Assembly: GCF_030811555.1 (NCBI RefSeq)
Contig: NZ_JAUSQZ010000001.1
Coordinates: forward strand, 124,001-188,000
DNA length: 64,000 bases
Source: Kineosporia succinea
Lineage (GTDB): Bacteria; Actinomycetota; Actinomycetes; Actinomycetales; Kineosporiaceae
Direction of reading: 5' to 3'
Within the stretch, counting starts at the first letter, position 1. Every line of letters begins with the position of its first letter. Below the pieces are notes generated by a model. The model saw nothing but the letters and a program-made list of their open reading frames with translations, was not told the origin of the DNA and did not search any database. Of the stretch, positions 26,962 to 36,402 are shown piece by piece. The translations under genes and the position numbers were made by a program.

Positions 26962-28224
26962 GTGCACAACCGGCAGAATATCCGCGATCTGATCTACTAC
27001 GAAGTCAGCGACCATCTCATGACCCACGGCGAGGGGATCTACCTCTACGACGCGCACGGCCGCCAGTACATCGACTGCTCGTCCGGCACCTTCAATCTCA
27101 GCCTGGGCTACGGGCATCCGGAGGTGATGGCGGCAGTCCGCGAACAGACGGAGAAGCTCGTGCACGTCACCTCCAGTTTCCAGACCGAGCCGGTGAACGA
27201 CCTGGTGCGCCGCCTGGTCGAGGTCTCGCCGGAATCGCTCACCCAGGTGCACCTCAAGGTCTCCGGCGGGGCCACGGCCAACGAGGGCGCGGTCAAGATG
27301 GCCCAGGCCGCCACCGGCCGCCGCGACGTGATCACGCTGTTCCGCAGCCATCACGGGCAGACCATGATGACCACGGCGATGTCCGGTGAGGCGTTCCGCC
27401 GCGAGCCGTTCCCGCTGCACTTCCCGGGCGTGGTGCACGTGCCGGATCCCTACTGCCACCGGTGTTTCTACCGGCAGCACCGGGAATCGTGCGGGCTGCT
27501 GTGCGTGGAGCGCATCGACGACTTCATCGACCACGCGAGCTCCGGCAGCGTGGCCTGCGTGGTGGTGGAACCGGTGTCCGGCAGCGGCGGCAACGTCGTC
27601 GCCCCCGACGGCTATCTGGCCGCGCTGCGCCGCCTGTGTGACGAGCGGGGCATCGTGCTGATCTTCGACGAGATCCAGACCGGGATCGGCCGCACCGGGC
27701 GGATGTTCGCGGCCGAGCACTTCGGGGTCGAGCCCGACGCCATCACCACCGCCAAGGGTCTCGGTGGATCGGGGATGCAGGTGGCCGCGATCCTCAGCAA
27801 CGACGCGCTGGGCGGGCTGGACGGCTCCTTCCACTCGTTCACCTACGGCGCCAACGTGCTGGCCAGCGCGGCCGCGGCCACCACCCTCGAGGTGATCTCA
27901 CGCCCGGGCTTTCTCGAGAACGTGCGCAAGACCGGAGCCCAGATCACGCAGCGGCTCGAAGGTCTCCAGGCGGCTCACGCGTGCATCAGTGACGTGCGCG
28001 GGCTGGGCCTGATGATCGGCATCGAGCTCGTCGACGCCGAGGGCCGGCCGAACCTGCCCCTGACGCAGCGGGTCGTGCGCCTGGGCCTCGAGAACGGGCT
28101 CCTGTTGCGCACTTCCCGCTACGGCCGGGGCAACGTGGTCAAGATCCGGCCGCCGCTGATCCTCACCTCGGAAGAGGCCGACCTGATCGGCGACCGGCTC
28201 GAGACGGTGTTCGCCCAGATCTAG
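26962..28224 (+). CDS. Class III PLP aminotransferase
   Basis: 420 residues from a GTG preceded by GGGGAGG. PLP contacts are visible: [14 protein letters not shown], the aspartate in [13 protein letters not shown] (D236) and the Schiff-base lysine K265 in TTAKGLGG. A four-cysteine insertion, [14 protein letters not shown] (residues 165-181), occurs in some class III enzymes. Divergent from the N-oxygenase operon and probably part of the same pathway, making or consuming an amino group. Its stop shares the palindrome CTAG with the convergent dioxygenase stop. Confidence 0.9.
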   Translation: MHNRQNIRDLIYYEVSDHLMTHGEGIYLYDAHGRQYIDCSSGTFNLSLGYGHPEVMAAVREQTEKLVHVTSSFQTEPVNDLVRRLVEVSPESLTQVHLKVSGGATANEGAVKMAQAATGRRDVITLFRSHHGQTMMTTAMSGEAFRREPFPLHFPGVVHVPDPYCHRCFYRQHRESCGLLCVERIDDFIDHASSGSVACVVVEPVSGSGGNVVAPDGYLAALRRLCDERGIVLIFDEIQTGIGRTGRMFAAEHFGVEPDAITTAKGLGGSGMQVAAILSNDALGGLDGSFHSFTYGANVLASAAAATTLEVISRPGFLENVRKTGAQITQRLEGLQAAHACISDVRGLGLMIGIELVDAEGRPNLPLTQRVVRLGLENGLLLRTSRYGRGNVVKIRPPLILTSEEADLIGDRLETVFAQI

Positions 28225-28841
28225 TAGGAGGTCTCGGCGGGCTCCGGCGAGGGTTCGGCGGGGAGCGAGGTGTCGACCACGATGTCGATCGTGGCCTCCT
28301 GCTCCCCGCCGTTGCGCGTGATCTCCATCAGGCACTCGGCGCGGAAGTACTTGTCGAGCTTGTTGCGCCGCTCACCCGGGAAGTAGAGCATCGTGGTCAG
28401 CACCCGCCCGCCCGGCGGCTGGACCTTCAGGTGCAGGTGCCGCGTGCGCCCCGGGTAGAGGGCGGGCACGACCGTGTCGAGACGCCAGGTGCCGTCGGGG
28501 GCGGTGAACTGGTGCCCCCGCATCCGGAACCCGTTGTCGTCGTAGATGCCGCTGTCGTCCACCTGCCAGAAGTCGAGCAGCGCACCGGCGACCGGGACGC
28601 CGTCGGTGTCCACGACGCGTCCGTGCACCACCAGGGGCGCGCCGCCCTCCTGATCGGGCCGGAAGTCGGCCTTCAGCGGGGTGTCCGGCTTGTAGTAGGG
28701 CCCCTGCCGCTGCGCCGGGGTGGGTGGCGCGCCGTTGCACCGGGCGGTGGGTGTCAGAACCCCGACCCGATCCACCCCACCCACCACCGCGTCCGCCGTC
28801 CCGCCTTCCGGGCCGTTCTCCTCGAACCCGTTCGTGATCAT
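28221..28841 (-). CDS. Intradiol ring-cleavage dioxygenase family protein
   Basis: 206 residues from an ATG with GGGGAG upstream. The non-haem Fe(III) ligands are present: Tyr in GPYYKPDTP, Tyr and two His in ALYPGRTRHLHLKV. Family members cleave catechol-type rings between the hydroxyls. It is shorter than catechol dioxygenases and lacks their dimerisation helices, like the small uncharacterised dioxygenase-like proteins. Starts 25 bp after the ROK kinase stop, so it may be the last gene of that leftward group. Confidence 0.85.
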   Translation of the reverse strand: MITNGFEENGPEGGTADAVVGGVDRVGVLTPTARCNGAPPTPAQRQGPYYKPDTPLKADFRPDQEGGAPLVVHGRVVDTDGVPVAGALLDFWQVDDSGIYDDNGFRMRGHQFTAPDGTWRLDTVVPALYPGRTRHLHLKVQPPGGRVLTTMLYFPGERRNKLDKYFRAECLMEITRNGGEQEATIDIVVDTSLPAEPSPEPAETSY

Positions 28842-28866
28842 CACAGACTCCCCGTTCGTCGATCCG

Positions 28867-29799
28867 TCAGGCCGGCTTTCCCCGTAGCGCCGCGCCCAGC
28901 TCGGCCAGCGCCAGCTCGGCCAGCACGAAACCACCCGCCGGTCCGGCCATCCCACCCAGCTGGGCCGCGCTCACGAACTCGTCGCGCGCCTGCTCGGGCA
29001 GCCCGGGATACCCCGACAGCGTCTCGGTCAGGCGTGCCCGCACCAGTGGCAGCAGCCCGGGCAGACCACCCGCGACACTGCCGCCGAGAACGAACCGCTC
29101 GGGCGCCACCGTGTAGACGATCGTGCGCAGCCCGGCCGCCAGGTAGGCGGCCTCCCACTCCAGGGCCTGGGCCAGGTCGGTCCCGGTCAGTTGCTCGGCC
29201 GGCCGCCCCCAGCGCGCGGCCAGGGCCGCTCCCCCGGCCATGCCCTCCAGGCAGTCGCCGTGGAAGGGACAGTCACCGGCGAAGTCGTCACCCGGCTGAC
29301 GGGGCACCCCGATGTGCCCCATCTCGGCGTGCACCAGCCCGGCGGCGGGCCGCCCGCCGGTCACCGCCGCGGCCCCGATACCGGTGCCGACCGTCATGTA
29401 GACCGACACGCCGAGCCCCCGCGAGGCACCCCAGCGCCCCTCGGCCAGCGCGGCACCGGCCACGTCGGTGTGGAACCCGATCGGCACGTCGAACTCCGCG
29501 GCCAGCGTGCCGACCACGTCGACGTTCTTCCAGCCGGCCTTCGGGCTGGTCAGGATGAAGCCGTAATCCGGCCGGTCGCGCCGCAGCTCGACCGGGCCGA
29601 ACGAGGCCACCCCCAGGGCGGTCAGCGGCCCGTGCTCGCGCACGTCGGCGGCGAAGAACTCCACCACCCGCCGCAGCGTGGGCTCCGGGTCACCGGTCGG
29701 GATCCGGGTCCGGGCCGTGACCCGGCCGGGCCCGGAACCCACCAGGCAGACGATCTTCGTGCCCCCGGCCTCGACCGCGCCGTAACGGTTCTCGCTCAT
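28867..29799 (-). CDS. ROK-family sugar kinase (fructokinase-like)
   Basis: 310 residues. ATP phosphate loop EAGGTKIVCLVG near the N-terminus, GTGIGAAAV second phosphate motif, and the ROK zinc motif H..CPFHGDCLEG, which is the pattern of fructokinases and mannokinases. Cytoplasmic. The ATG overlaps the stop of the dehydrogenase upstream (ATGA), so the two enzymes probably act on the same sugar or polyol. Confidence 0.9.
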   Translation of the reverse strand: MSENRYGAVEAGGTKIVCLVGSGPGRVTARTRIPTGDPEPTLRRVVEFFAADVREHGPLTALGVASFGPVELRRDRPDYGFILTSPKAGWKNVDVVGTLAAEFDVPIGFHTDVAGAALAEGRWGASRGLGVSVYMTVGTGIGAAAVTGGRPAAGLVHAEMGHIGVPRQPGDDFAGDCPFHGDCLEGMAGGAALAARWGRPAEQLTGTDLAQALEWEAAYLAAGLRTIVYTVAPERFVLGGSVAGGLPGLLPLVRARLTETLSGYPGLPEQARDEFVSAAQLGGMAGPAGGFVLAELALAELGAALRGKPA

Positions 29800-30821
29800 C
29801 GTTCCCCCGGCCAGCCGTCGGGACCCGCGGGAACCCCCGCGTCCGAGCGGATCACCACCTTCATCGCCGAGTAGCCGAGCACCGAGAGAGCCCCGAACGC
29901 GGCCTCGTGGTCGGCCAGCGGGAACTCGTGCGTGACCAGCTCGGGCAGGTCGAGCCCACCGATCAGGTCGACCGCCTGCGGGAACACCTCGGCCGGGTAG
30001 TCACCGGCCCCGATCACCGAGATCCCCCGGTTGGTCAGGCGTAACGGCGTGACCTGCGAGGTGTACGAGTCGTCGAAGCCCATCACCACCACCCGCCCTC
30101 CGTCGGCGACCAGGCCGAGCGCCTCGTCGAGATGGTTGCCGGTGGTCTCGACCACCACGCTCGGGGCCTCACCGACGTCTTCGGCGGGACTCACCACGCG
30201 CCGGAAACGGGACCGGGCCAGATCCAGCCGGTACGGATCCGCCTCGACCACCACCACCCGCCGCGCGAGCCGCTCGCACACCGCGGCCACGAGCATCCCG
30301 ATCGGACCGGCCCCGAGCACGACCACCACGTCGTCGTAGCCCACACCCCCGGCCCGGACGTTGTTGAGCACGCAGGCCAGCGGCTCGATCAGCACCGCCC
30401 GGCGGAACGGCAGGTTCGCCGGCAGCGGGCTGACGAAACGCTCGGGCAGCACCACGAACTCGGCGAAGGTGCCGTCACGGTCGACCCCCACCTCGGTGCC
30501 GGACTTGTTGAGGCAGTGGTTGGTGGCCCCGCGCCGGCAACGGGCGCAGTGCCCGCAGTAGAGCGTGGGATTGACCACCACCCGGTCGCCCTCGGCCAGC
30601 CCGGTCACCGCCTCTCCCACCGACGACACCACCCCCACCGACTCGTGCCCCAGCACCACGCCCGGACGGGCCGGGAAGTGGCCGAGCAGGATCTTGCGGT
30701 CGGTGCCGCAGATGCCGGTGCCGATCACCCGCACCACCACGTCGTCGGGAGCCGAGGGTCTGGGGTCGGGGCGCTCCTCCAGGGCCGCCGCGCCGGGTCC
30801 GAGGTACACCAGTGACTGCAT
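29796..30821 (-). CDS. Zinc-dependent sugar/polyol dehydrogenase (medium-chain)
   Basis: 341 residues. Catalytic zinc motifs GTGICGTDRKILLGHFP and GHESVGVV, structural zinc cysteines CGHCARCRRGATNHC, and the nucleotide fold GAGPIGMLVAAV. The pattern fits threonine/sorbitol/glucose-type dehydrogenases rather than short alcohols. Coupled to a ROK kinase, which suggests oxidation followed or preceded by phosphorylation of a sugar or cyclitol. Confidence 0.88.
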   Translation of the reverse strand: MQSLVYLGPGAAALEERPDPRPSAPDDVVVRVIGTGICGTDRKILLGHFPARPGVVLGHESVGVVSSVGEAVTGLAEGDRVVVNPTLYCGHCARCRRGATNHCLNKSGTEVGVDRDGTFAEFVVLPERFVSPLPANLPFRRAVLIEPLACVLNNVRAGGVGYDDVVVVLGAGPIGMLVAAVCERLARRVVVVEADPYRLDLARSRFRRVVSPAEDVGEAPSVVVETTGNHLDEALGLVADGGRVVVMGFDDSYTSQVTPLRLTNRGISVIGAGDYPAEVFPQAVDLIGGLDLPELVTHEFPLADHEAAFGALSVLGYSAMKVVIRSDAGVPAGPDGWPGER

Positions 30822-30843
30822 CGGCTCTCCTTCAACTCGGATG

Positions 30844-31809
30844 TCAGGTGCTGTCGCCGAGCCGCCTTCGCACGAGCGCGGCGACGCGGGAGAACATGTC
30901 GCCTTCCGGCGGGTGGGCCAGGATGTCGGCCAGGGTGAAAAGGTCGAGCGCCCGGCTGATCTCGAACCAGTCGGGCGGCAGCACGCCGCCCGCGTCGACG
31001 TAGCCGTCGTGGAACCCGGCCACGTACTCGCGGGGGTAGTTCTCGGAGAAGCGCAGCATGTTGCCCACGTCGGTGAGCGGCGAGCCGCTGAACGCGAACT
31101 CCCAGTCGAGCACGGCCGCCACCTCCCAGCGCCCGTGCACGCGGTGCACCACGAGGTTCTTCGGGTTGAAGTCCATGTGCACGAGTTGCCGTGCCCCGGC
31201 GACGGAGTCGACCCGATGGGTGGACGCGAGCGCGAGCGCCAGCAGGTCGCGTTGCTCGCGCCCGGTCAGGACCCGCGCGGCGTGCCCGGCCGCGAGCGCC
31301 CGGTCGACCGCGTCAAGAGGATCGATGAGGACATCCGTGCCGTCCGGTTCGAGCGAACCCTCGCGAAAGGCTCCCGGGGCCGCGAAGCCGACGGCCGCGA
31401 ACTGGGCCAGGACCTGCCCGACGGATCGCCCCAGCGTCTCGCTCTCGGCTGCGGTGGAACGGCTTTGACGATCGAGGACGAGGTCGAGAGGCTCTCCGTC
31501 GACGTACCGGTAGACCAGGGTCGGCTCACCGGACGCCTCGCCGGTGAGGTCGGCGCCGACCACCTCGACCGAGGGCACCACCCCGGCCAGACGCTGCGCG
31601 AGGGCCAGCTCGAGCGCACAGGGGTTGTGCCGGCGGTAGCGCCGCACCACGTAGCGATCGCCGGAAAGCACCGACACGGCCACCATTTCGTGGTTGACGC
31701 CGCCCTCGAGCGGCCGGGCCTCCACGACCTGCTCGCCGGGCAGGACCTCGCCGGTCAGCCATCCGAGCAGCGGATTGCCAAGTCCGGTATGTAATTTCGT
31801 CTCCCCCAT
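30844..31809 (-). CDS. Aminoglycoside phosphotransferase-fold kinase
   Basis: 321 residues. Brenner-type catalytic motif is HMDFNPKNLVV and the metal-binding aspartate is in VLDWEFAFSG, as in the APH/choline-kinase/methylthioribose-kinase fold. N-terminal VVRRYRRHNPCALE supplies the ATP lysine/arginine region. The substrate is not predictable; resistance is only one possibility. First gene of the leftward run with the dehydrogenase and ROK kinase (22 bp gap). Confidence 0.85.
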   Translation of the reverse strand: MGETKLHTGLGNPLLGWLTGEVLPGEQVVEARPLEGGVNHEMVAVSVLSGDRYVVRRYRRHNPCALELALAQRLAGVVPSVEVVGADLTGEASGEPTLVYRYVDGEPLDLVLDRQSRSTAAESETLGRSVGQVLAQFAAVGFAAPGAFREGSLEPDGTDVLIDPLDAVDRALAAGHAARVLTGREQRDLLALALASTHRVDSVAGARQLVHMDFNPKNLVVHRVHGRWEVAAVLDWEFAFSGSPLTDVGNMLRFSENYPREYVAGFHDGYVDAGGVLPPDWFEISRALDLFTLADILAHPPEGDMFSRVAALVRRRLGDST

Positions 31810-31885
31810 CGCACGGACTGTACTCTGATCTCGGCCATGGGGCTATCATCGAGCGAGATCGCCCGGAGCAGCACGACTGGTGCAG

Positions 31886-31905
31886 CGGGGAGGCATTCCT
31901 CCCCG
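31886..31905. promoter_or_regulatory. Hairpin in the leader of the EF-G-like gene
   Basis: CGGGGAGG and CCTCCCCG form an 8-bp stem around CATT, directly followed by a second short CGGCCC/GGGCCG hairpin. They lie 50 bases before the ATG at 31956 and could fold in its leader RNA. Confidence 0.3.
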
Positions 31906-31955
31906 GCCCGCCGGGCCGACGACGCCGCAGGCCATCACGGGGAGGACTTCCCAGC

Positions 31956-32627
31956 ATGCCCACGCACCCGCCTCGTCCCACCACCCACCGGCACCTCCGG
32001 CTCGCCAGCGAAAACCCCTGGGACGCGGCCCACCTCGCCGCCCGCCTCCGGGAGTTCACCACCCCCGGCGACAACGGCACCCTGCGCTGGGCGGTCGACG
32101 GCACCGAGGCCTCGATCAGTCTCCGGACCCCCGCGACCCCCACCACGCAACCCCCGGTGCGCACGTCGTCCACCATTCTCGTGACCGCCCCGAACGGGCC
32201 GGGAGCCCTGAGATTCACCGACGCCCACCACGCGCCGGGCCTCGAGATCCAGGTGCCGGTGCACTCGGGGGCGGCCCTGGTCGGGGTGCTCGACCTGATC
32301 ACCTGGAAGGCGCACGTCGGGCCCGGCGGCGAGACGGTCGACCCGGCCGACCTCGCCGAGCAGCACGACCTGCCCGCCGACTTCTGGGACCGGGCCCGCA
32401 AGGGCCGCAACCGCACCGAAGATCTTCTGCGCGCCCGGTTCCCGCAGATCGAGGAGGCCCAGAACCGCGGCGAGCGGCTCGACGGCCTGTTCCAGGCGGC
32501 CGTGCGCGACCTGCCGGCCGGCAACCGGCCCGATCACACCCCCGTTCTTTACGGGAGTGCCGTCGAGGGCATCGGCCTCCAGCCACTGCTCGACGCGATG
32601 GTCCGCCTGCTTCCCGGGCGCCCCTGA
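31956..32627 (+). CDS. EF-G-like protein with an erased GTP-binding loop
   Basis: 223 residues with a GGGGAGG ribosome site ten bases upstream. The second half resembles the G-prime part of elongation factor G: VGVLDLITWKAHV, a charged helical stretch, then TPVLYGSAVEGIGLQPLLDAMVRLLP (compare EF-G '[23 protein letters not shown]'). The first half can be laid on the EF-G N-terminus (RHLRLASENPWDAAHLAARL against RNIGIxAHIDAGKTTxxERI) but the P-loop GK(S/T), the RGIT switch threonine and DTPGH are all lost. Domains II-V are absent. Probably a pseudo-GTPase or ribosome decoy; function unknown. Confidence 0.6.
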   Translation: MPTHPPRPTTHRHLRLASENPWDAAHLAARLREFTTPGDNGTLRWAVDGTEASISLRTPATPTTQPPVRTSSTILVTAPNGPGALRFTDAHHAPGLEIQVPVHSGAALVGVLDLITWKAHVGPGGETVDPADLAEQHDLPADFWDRARKGRNRTEDLLRARFPQIEEAQNRGERLDGLFQAAVRDLPAGNRPDHTPVLYGSAVEGIGLQPLLDAMVRLLPGRP

Positions 32628-32943
32628 CGCCGGGCGCCCACCGGCCGGGATCACGCTCCTGACGACCCTGAACATGATCACGTCCGACGACATCGGCGAC
32701 CGGCCTCCGGACGACGCGCACCACGGTCGCCCACGGTCGTGCACCCCTGGACTGGCCGTCCCGACGGCATCACCTCGCGGCCTTCTCACCCGGCGAACCG
32801 CAGAAGCTCACCCGGGCGAACCACGGGAGGCAGTTGCTGCCTGATCGCACTGCGTGCCGGGATCCTGACGGAGCGTCCGAGGTGCCACTCGTCCGGAGGT
32901 GCCGCTTCGATGACGATTTGCCGCACAGGACTACGAATTTGGT
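32628..32943. other. 316-bp gap before the PBP gene
   Basis: No gene is supported on either strand. The 3' part must hold the PBP promoter; TACGAAT about ten bases before its ATG could be a -10 element, but no good -35 was found. Confidence 0.4.
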
Positions 32944-35334
32944 ATGAACACAGCCGTGGCCCGTAATGTGGAGGCCATGTCGCCGTCGCGTCCCCAGCGC
33001 AATGTCCTGGGCCTGCTCGGTGCCTTCGTCGTGACGAGCTTGGTGGCGGGGATTCTCGCGGCCGGGCTCGCCGTACCGGCGATCGGCGCCTCGGGCATAG
33101 CCACCACCAGTGCCATCGAGTCCTTCCAGAAGCTCCCCGCGGATCTGGAAGACAGCCCGATGGCGACCAACACCAGGGTGCTGGCGAGTGACGGGTCGCT
33201 GCTGGCGACGTTCTACGACGAGAACCGCGTGCCGGTCGAGCTCGACGACATCTCGCCGTTCATGCAGAACGCGATCGTCGCCATCGAAGACGAGCGGTTC
33301 TACCAGCACACCGGCTTCGACACCGAGGGCACGCTGCGGGCCCTGGTGGTCAACCAGCTCTCCGGCGGCGTCTCGCAGGGTGCCTCCACGCTGACGCAGC
33401 AGCTGGTCAAGAACATGCTCAAGGAGCAGGCCTACATGGCCGGCGACGAAGAGGGCATCGCGGCGGCGTCCGAGCAGACCAACGCGCGCAAGCTGAAGGA
33501 GATCCGGCTGGCGTCGGCGCTCGAGAAGCGCAAGAGCAAGAAGCAGATCCTCGAGGACTACCTGAACATCGCCTGGTTCGGTGGGCGGCAGGTCTACGGG
33601 GTCGAGGCCGCGTCCAAGTACTACTTCGGCACCACGGCCAAGAAGCTCACGCTGCCCCAGGCCGCGATGCTGGCCGGCATGGTGCAGTCGCCGACGCAGT
33701 TCGACCTCGCCGACAAAGACAAGCACAAGGCGGCGATCAGCCGGCGCAACACGGTGCTGAACCGGATGTTCGCGCAGAAGATGATCGACGAGGAGACCCG
33801 CGACAAGGCGATCGACGCCAAGCTCGGCGCCAAGATCACGCGCACCTACTCGGGCTGCGGCAACGCGGGCACCCGCGGTTACTTCTGCGACTACGTCTAC
33901 AACATCATCGTCAAGAGCGACGACTTCAAGGCCCTCGGCAAGGACGAGGAGGCTCGCAAGCTGTCGCTGCTGCACGGCGGCTGGACGATCCGCACCACGC
34001 TCGACAAGAAGCTGCTGAACACGGCCTGGAAGTCGGTCAAGAAGGCGATCCCGCCGAGCGACCCGAGCCGGGTCGCGACGGCCTCGGTCACGGTCGAGCC
34101 GGGCACCGGCAAGATCCTCTCGATGATCCAGAACAAGTACTACAGCGTCGACAAGGGCAAGCAGAACACCACGGTCAACTACTCCACCGACTACCAGTAC
34201 GGCGGTTCGTCGGGCTTCCTCACCGGCTCCACGTTCAAGCCGGTGGTGCTGGCCAGCTGGCTGAAGGCGGGCAAGAAGCTCAACGCGGTGATCGACGGCT
34301 CGCCGGGCTCGATCCCGAACAGCCGGTTCAAGCGCTGCGGCTCGAACCTCAAGTCGACCGAGGTCTGGAACTTCGTGAACTCCGGTGACGGTGGCGCGAA
34401 GGGCAGCCTGACCGCCTGGAACGCGACGGCCAAGTCGATCAACGGTGCCTACATCCGGATGGAGGCCCAGCTCGACCTGTGCGACGTGGCCGACATGGCC
34501 GAGGCGCTGGGCATGCACCTAGCCGCCCCGAGCGGTGACATCTGCGCCACCGCCGAGGAGCGCCGCAAGGGCAAGAAGACCACCAAGATCCCGAACTGCA
34601 TCCCCTCGCTGGTGCTCGGTGTGGCCAACCAGTCGCCGCTGACCATGGCCAACGCCTACGCGACGTTCGCCTCGGGCGGGATCTACTGCAAGCCGCTGGC
34701 GATCACGTCGATCAAGGACCGCAACGGCAAGGGCGTGAAGATCCCCAAGCAGAACTGCAAGCGCACGGTCGACGAGAACGTCGCCAACACCACGGTGCTC
34801 GGCATGAGCCGCGCGTTCAAGCCCGGCGGTACGGCCTCGGCCCTGGGCGGCATCAGCACCGGCCAGCCGGCCTCCGGCAAGACCGGTACCACCAACAACT
34901 CGCAGGACACCTGGTTCGCCGGCTACACGCCGCAGCTGTCCACCGCGGTGTGGGTCGGCCCGGAGACGGTGAACGGCAAGCGCAAGGTGATGCAGGGCGT
35001 CACGATCAACGGCGTCTACCGCCAGAGCGTCTACGGCGGCACGATCGCCGGCCCGATCTGGAAAGAGATCATGGAGGCCGCGCTCAAGGGCAAGAAGATC
35101 AAGCAGTTCGGCGCCCCCGACACCAGCCTGATCGGTTCCGAGCCGCGCGTCGAGAAGCCCCGCACCCCCGAGAACGGTGGGGGTAACAACGGCGGCGGCA
35201 ACGGTGGCGGCAACGACGACGGCGGGAACACCGACAACGGCGGCAACCAGGGCGGCGGCAACGGTGGCGGCAACAACAATGGCGGCGGAAACGGTGGTGG
35301 CAACAACGGCGGCGGGAACGGCGGCGGCCGGTAA
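32944..35334 (+). CDS. Class A penicillin-binding protein (transglycosylase/transpeptidase)
   Basis: 796 residues. A signal-anchor helix (about 20-50) is followed by a GT51 glycosyltransferase domain with catalytic E115 in EDERFYQHTGFD, and GASTLTQQLVKN. The transpeptidase domain has S429 in GSTFKP, SIN at 498-500 and KTG at 646-648. It polymerises and cross-links peptidoglycan outside the membrane. The last 60 residues are a Gly/Asn-rich tail (repeats of NGGGN), unusual in length. No PASTA domain is present. Confidence 0.95.
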   Translation: MNTAVARNVEAMSPSRPQRNVLGLLGAFVVTSLVAGILAAGLAVPAIGASGIATTSAIESFQKLPADLEDSPMATNTRVLASDGSLLATFYDENRVPVELDDISPFMQNAIVAIEDERFYQHTGFDTEGTLRALVVNQLSGGVSQGASTLTQQLVKNMLKEQAYMAGDEEGIAAASEQTNARKLKEIRLASALEKRKSKKQILEDYLNIAWFGGRQVYGVEAASKYYFGTTAKKLTLPQAAMLAGMVQSPTQFDLADKDKHKAAISRRNTVLNRMFAQKMIDEETRDKAIDAKLGAKITRTYSGCGNAGTRGYFCDYVYNIIVKSDDFKALGKDEEARKLSLLHGGWTIRTTLDKKLLNTAWKSVKKAIPPSDPSRVATASVTVEPGTGKILSMIQNKYYSVDKGKQNTTVNYSTDYQYGGSSGFLTGSTFKPVVLASWLKAGKKLNAVIDGSPGSIPNSRFKRCGSNLKSTEVWNFVNSGDGGAKGSLTAWNATAKSINGAYIRMEAQLDLCDVADMAEALGMHLAAPSGDICATAEERRKGKKTTKIPNCIPSLVLGVANQSPLTMANAYATFASGGIYCKPLAITSIKDRNGKGVKIPKQNCKRTVDENVANTTVLGMSRAFKPGGTASALGGISTGQPASGKTGTTNNSQDTWFAGYTPQLSTAVWVGPETVNGKRKVMQGVTINGVYRQSVYGGTIAGPIWKEIMEAALKGKKIKQFGAPDTSLIGSEPRVEKPRTPENGGGNNGGGNGGGNDDGGNTDNGGNQGGGNGGGNNNGGGNGGGNNGGGNGGGR

Positions 35335-35360
35335 CGGCTGAGCACCTCGCTCCTGGAGGA

Positions 35361-35390
35361 GGGCCGGGATCCCCATCGGGATCCCGGCCC
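35361..35390 (+). terminator. Terminator hairpin of the PBP gene
   Basis: Perfect 13-bp stem GGGCCGGGATCCC/GGGATCCCGGCCC around CATC, 26 bases after the stop. There is no T-run. Confidence 0.75.
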
Positions 35391-35392
35391 TC

Positions 35393-35545
35393 ACCCGTTC
35401 AAGCCCCCACCCGTTCAAGCCCCCACCCGTTCAAGCCCCCACCCGTTCAAGCCCCCACCCGTTCAAGCCCCCACCCGTTCAAGCCCCCACCCCACAGGCT
35501 CACGGCACACCGGCTCACGGCTCACGGCTCACGGCTCACGGCTCA
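35393..35545. repeat. Two short tandem arrays between the PBP and lysR genes
   Basis: Six copies of the 16-bp unit ACCCGTTCAAGCCCCC (35393-35488) are followed by five copies of the 7-bp unit CGGCTCA (35511-35545), the last overlapping the end of the lysR coding region. No spacers as in CRISPR. Confidence 0.85.
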
Positions 35546-36385
35546 GAACGGGACGGCCGTGCGCACCAGATCGGCCAGCGGTCCCGAGCGGCTGTGGGCG
35601 GGCCAGGCGATCACGGTCGTCACCGGGTCGGCCTCCGGAACCGGCACGACCGTCAGCTCGGTGCCCCCGATCGTGGTCGGGCAGGTCTCGCAGATCACCG
35701 CGCAGGCGCGTCCGAGCGAGACCAGGTGCAGCAACTGCAGCGGGTCGTGGATCTCCGGCCCCGGGCCGTAGGCGTAGCTGCCGTCCGGCTCGGGCCAGCG
35801 GGCCAGCGGCAGGCCGGGGATCGAGGCCACCTCGTCGAGCGTGAGCCCCGGGCGCTCCCCCAGCTCGTGCCCGGGCGGCAGCAGCGCGACCCGCCCACCG
35901 ACGCCGAGCACCTCGTGATCGAGGCCGGACGCGTCGTCGAAGGGCAGGGTGAGCACGGCGACGTCGACCCGCCCGTCCCGCAGCATCGGCTCCGACTCGC
36001 CCATGCCCACCAGCACGACCTCCACGGTCACGTCGGGACGCACGGCCTCGTAGGCCTTCAGCAGATCGGCCAGGAGTTCGCCACCCATCGCGGCTTTCGC
36101 GGCCAGCCGGATGCCGTCGGGGTTCTCGCCGGCCCGCTGGGTGCGGCGCACCGCCGCGTCCACCGCCGCGATCGCGACCCGCGCCTCCCGCAGCAGCACC
36201 GTCCCGGAGGGGGTCAGGCGCACGGCCTGGCTGTCGCGTTCCAGCAGGGTGGTGCCCAGCCGCCGTTCCAGCTGCTGGATCGCCCGGGACAGCGGGGGCT
36301 GACTGATGCCCAGACGACGCGCCGCGCGGCTGAAGTTCAGCGCCTCGGCGACCGCCACGAAGTACCGCAGTTCCCTGGTCTCCAC
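35543..36385 (-). CDS. LysR-family transcriptional regulator
   Basis: 280 residues. The winged helix begins METRELRYFVAVAEALNFSRAARRLGISQPPLSRAIQQLE, followed by a periplasmic-binding-like effector domain. Divergent from a short-chain dehydrogenase with a perfect palindrome between them, the classic LysR arrangement, so it probably regulates that gene and itself. Confidence 0.93.
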   Translation of the reverse strand: METRELRYFVAVAEALNFSRAARRLGISQPPLSRAIQQLERRLGTTLLERDSQAVRLTPSGTVLLREARVAIAAVDAAVRRTQRAGENPDGIRLAAKAAMGGELLADLLKAYEAVRPDVTVEVVLVGMGESEPMLRDGRVDVAVLTLPFDDASGLDHEVLGVGGRVALLPPGHELGERPGLTLDEVASIPGLPLARWPEPDGSYAYGPGPEIHDPLQLLHLVSLGRACAVICETCPTTIGGTELTVVPVPEADPVTTVIAWPAHSRSGPLADLVRTAVPF

Positions 36386-36402
36386 CGCGAGAGACTAACC
36401 CC

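Noticed and set aside
35393-35545. Possible CRISPR array
   Set aside because: Units are 7-16 bp and directly abutting with no unique spacers; no cas genes nearby.
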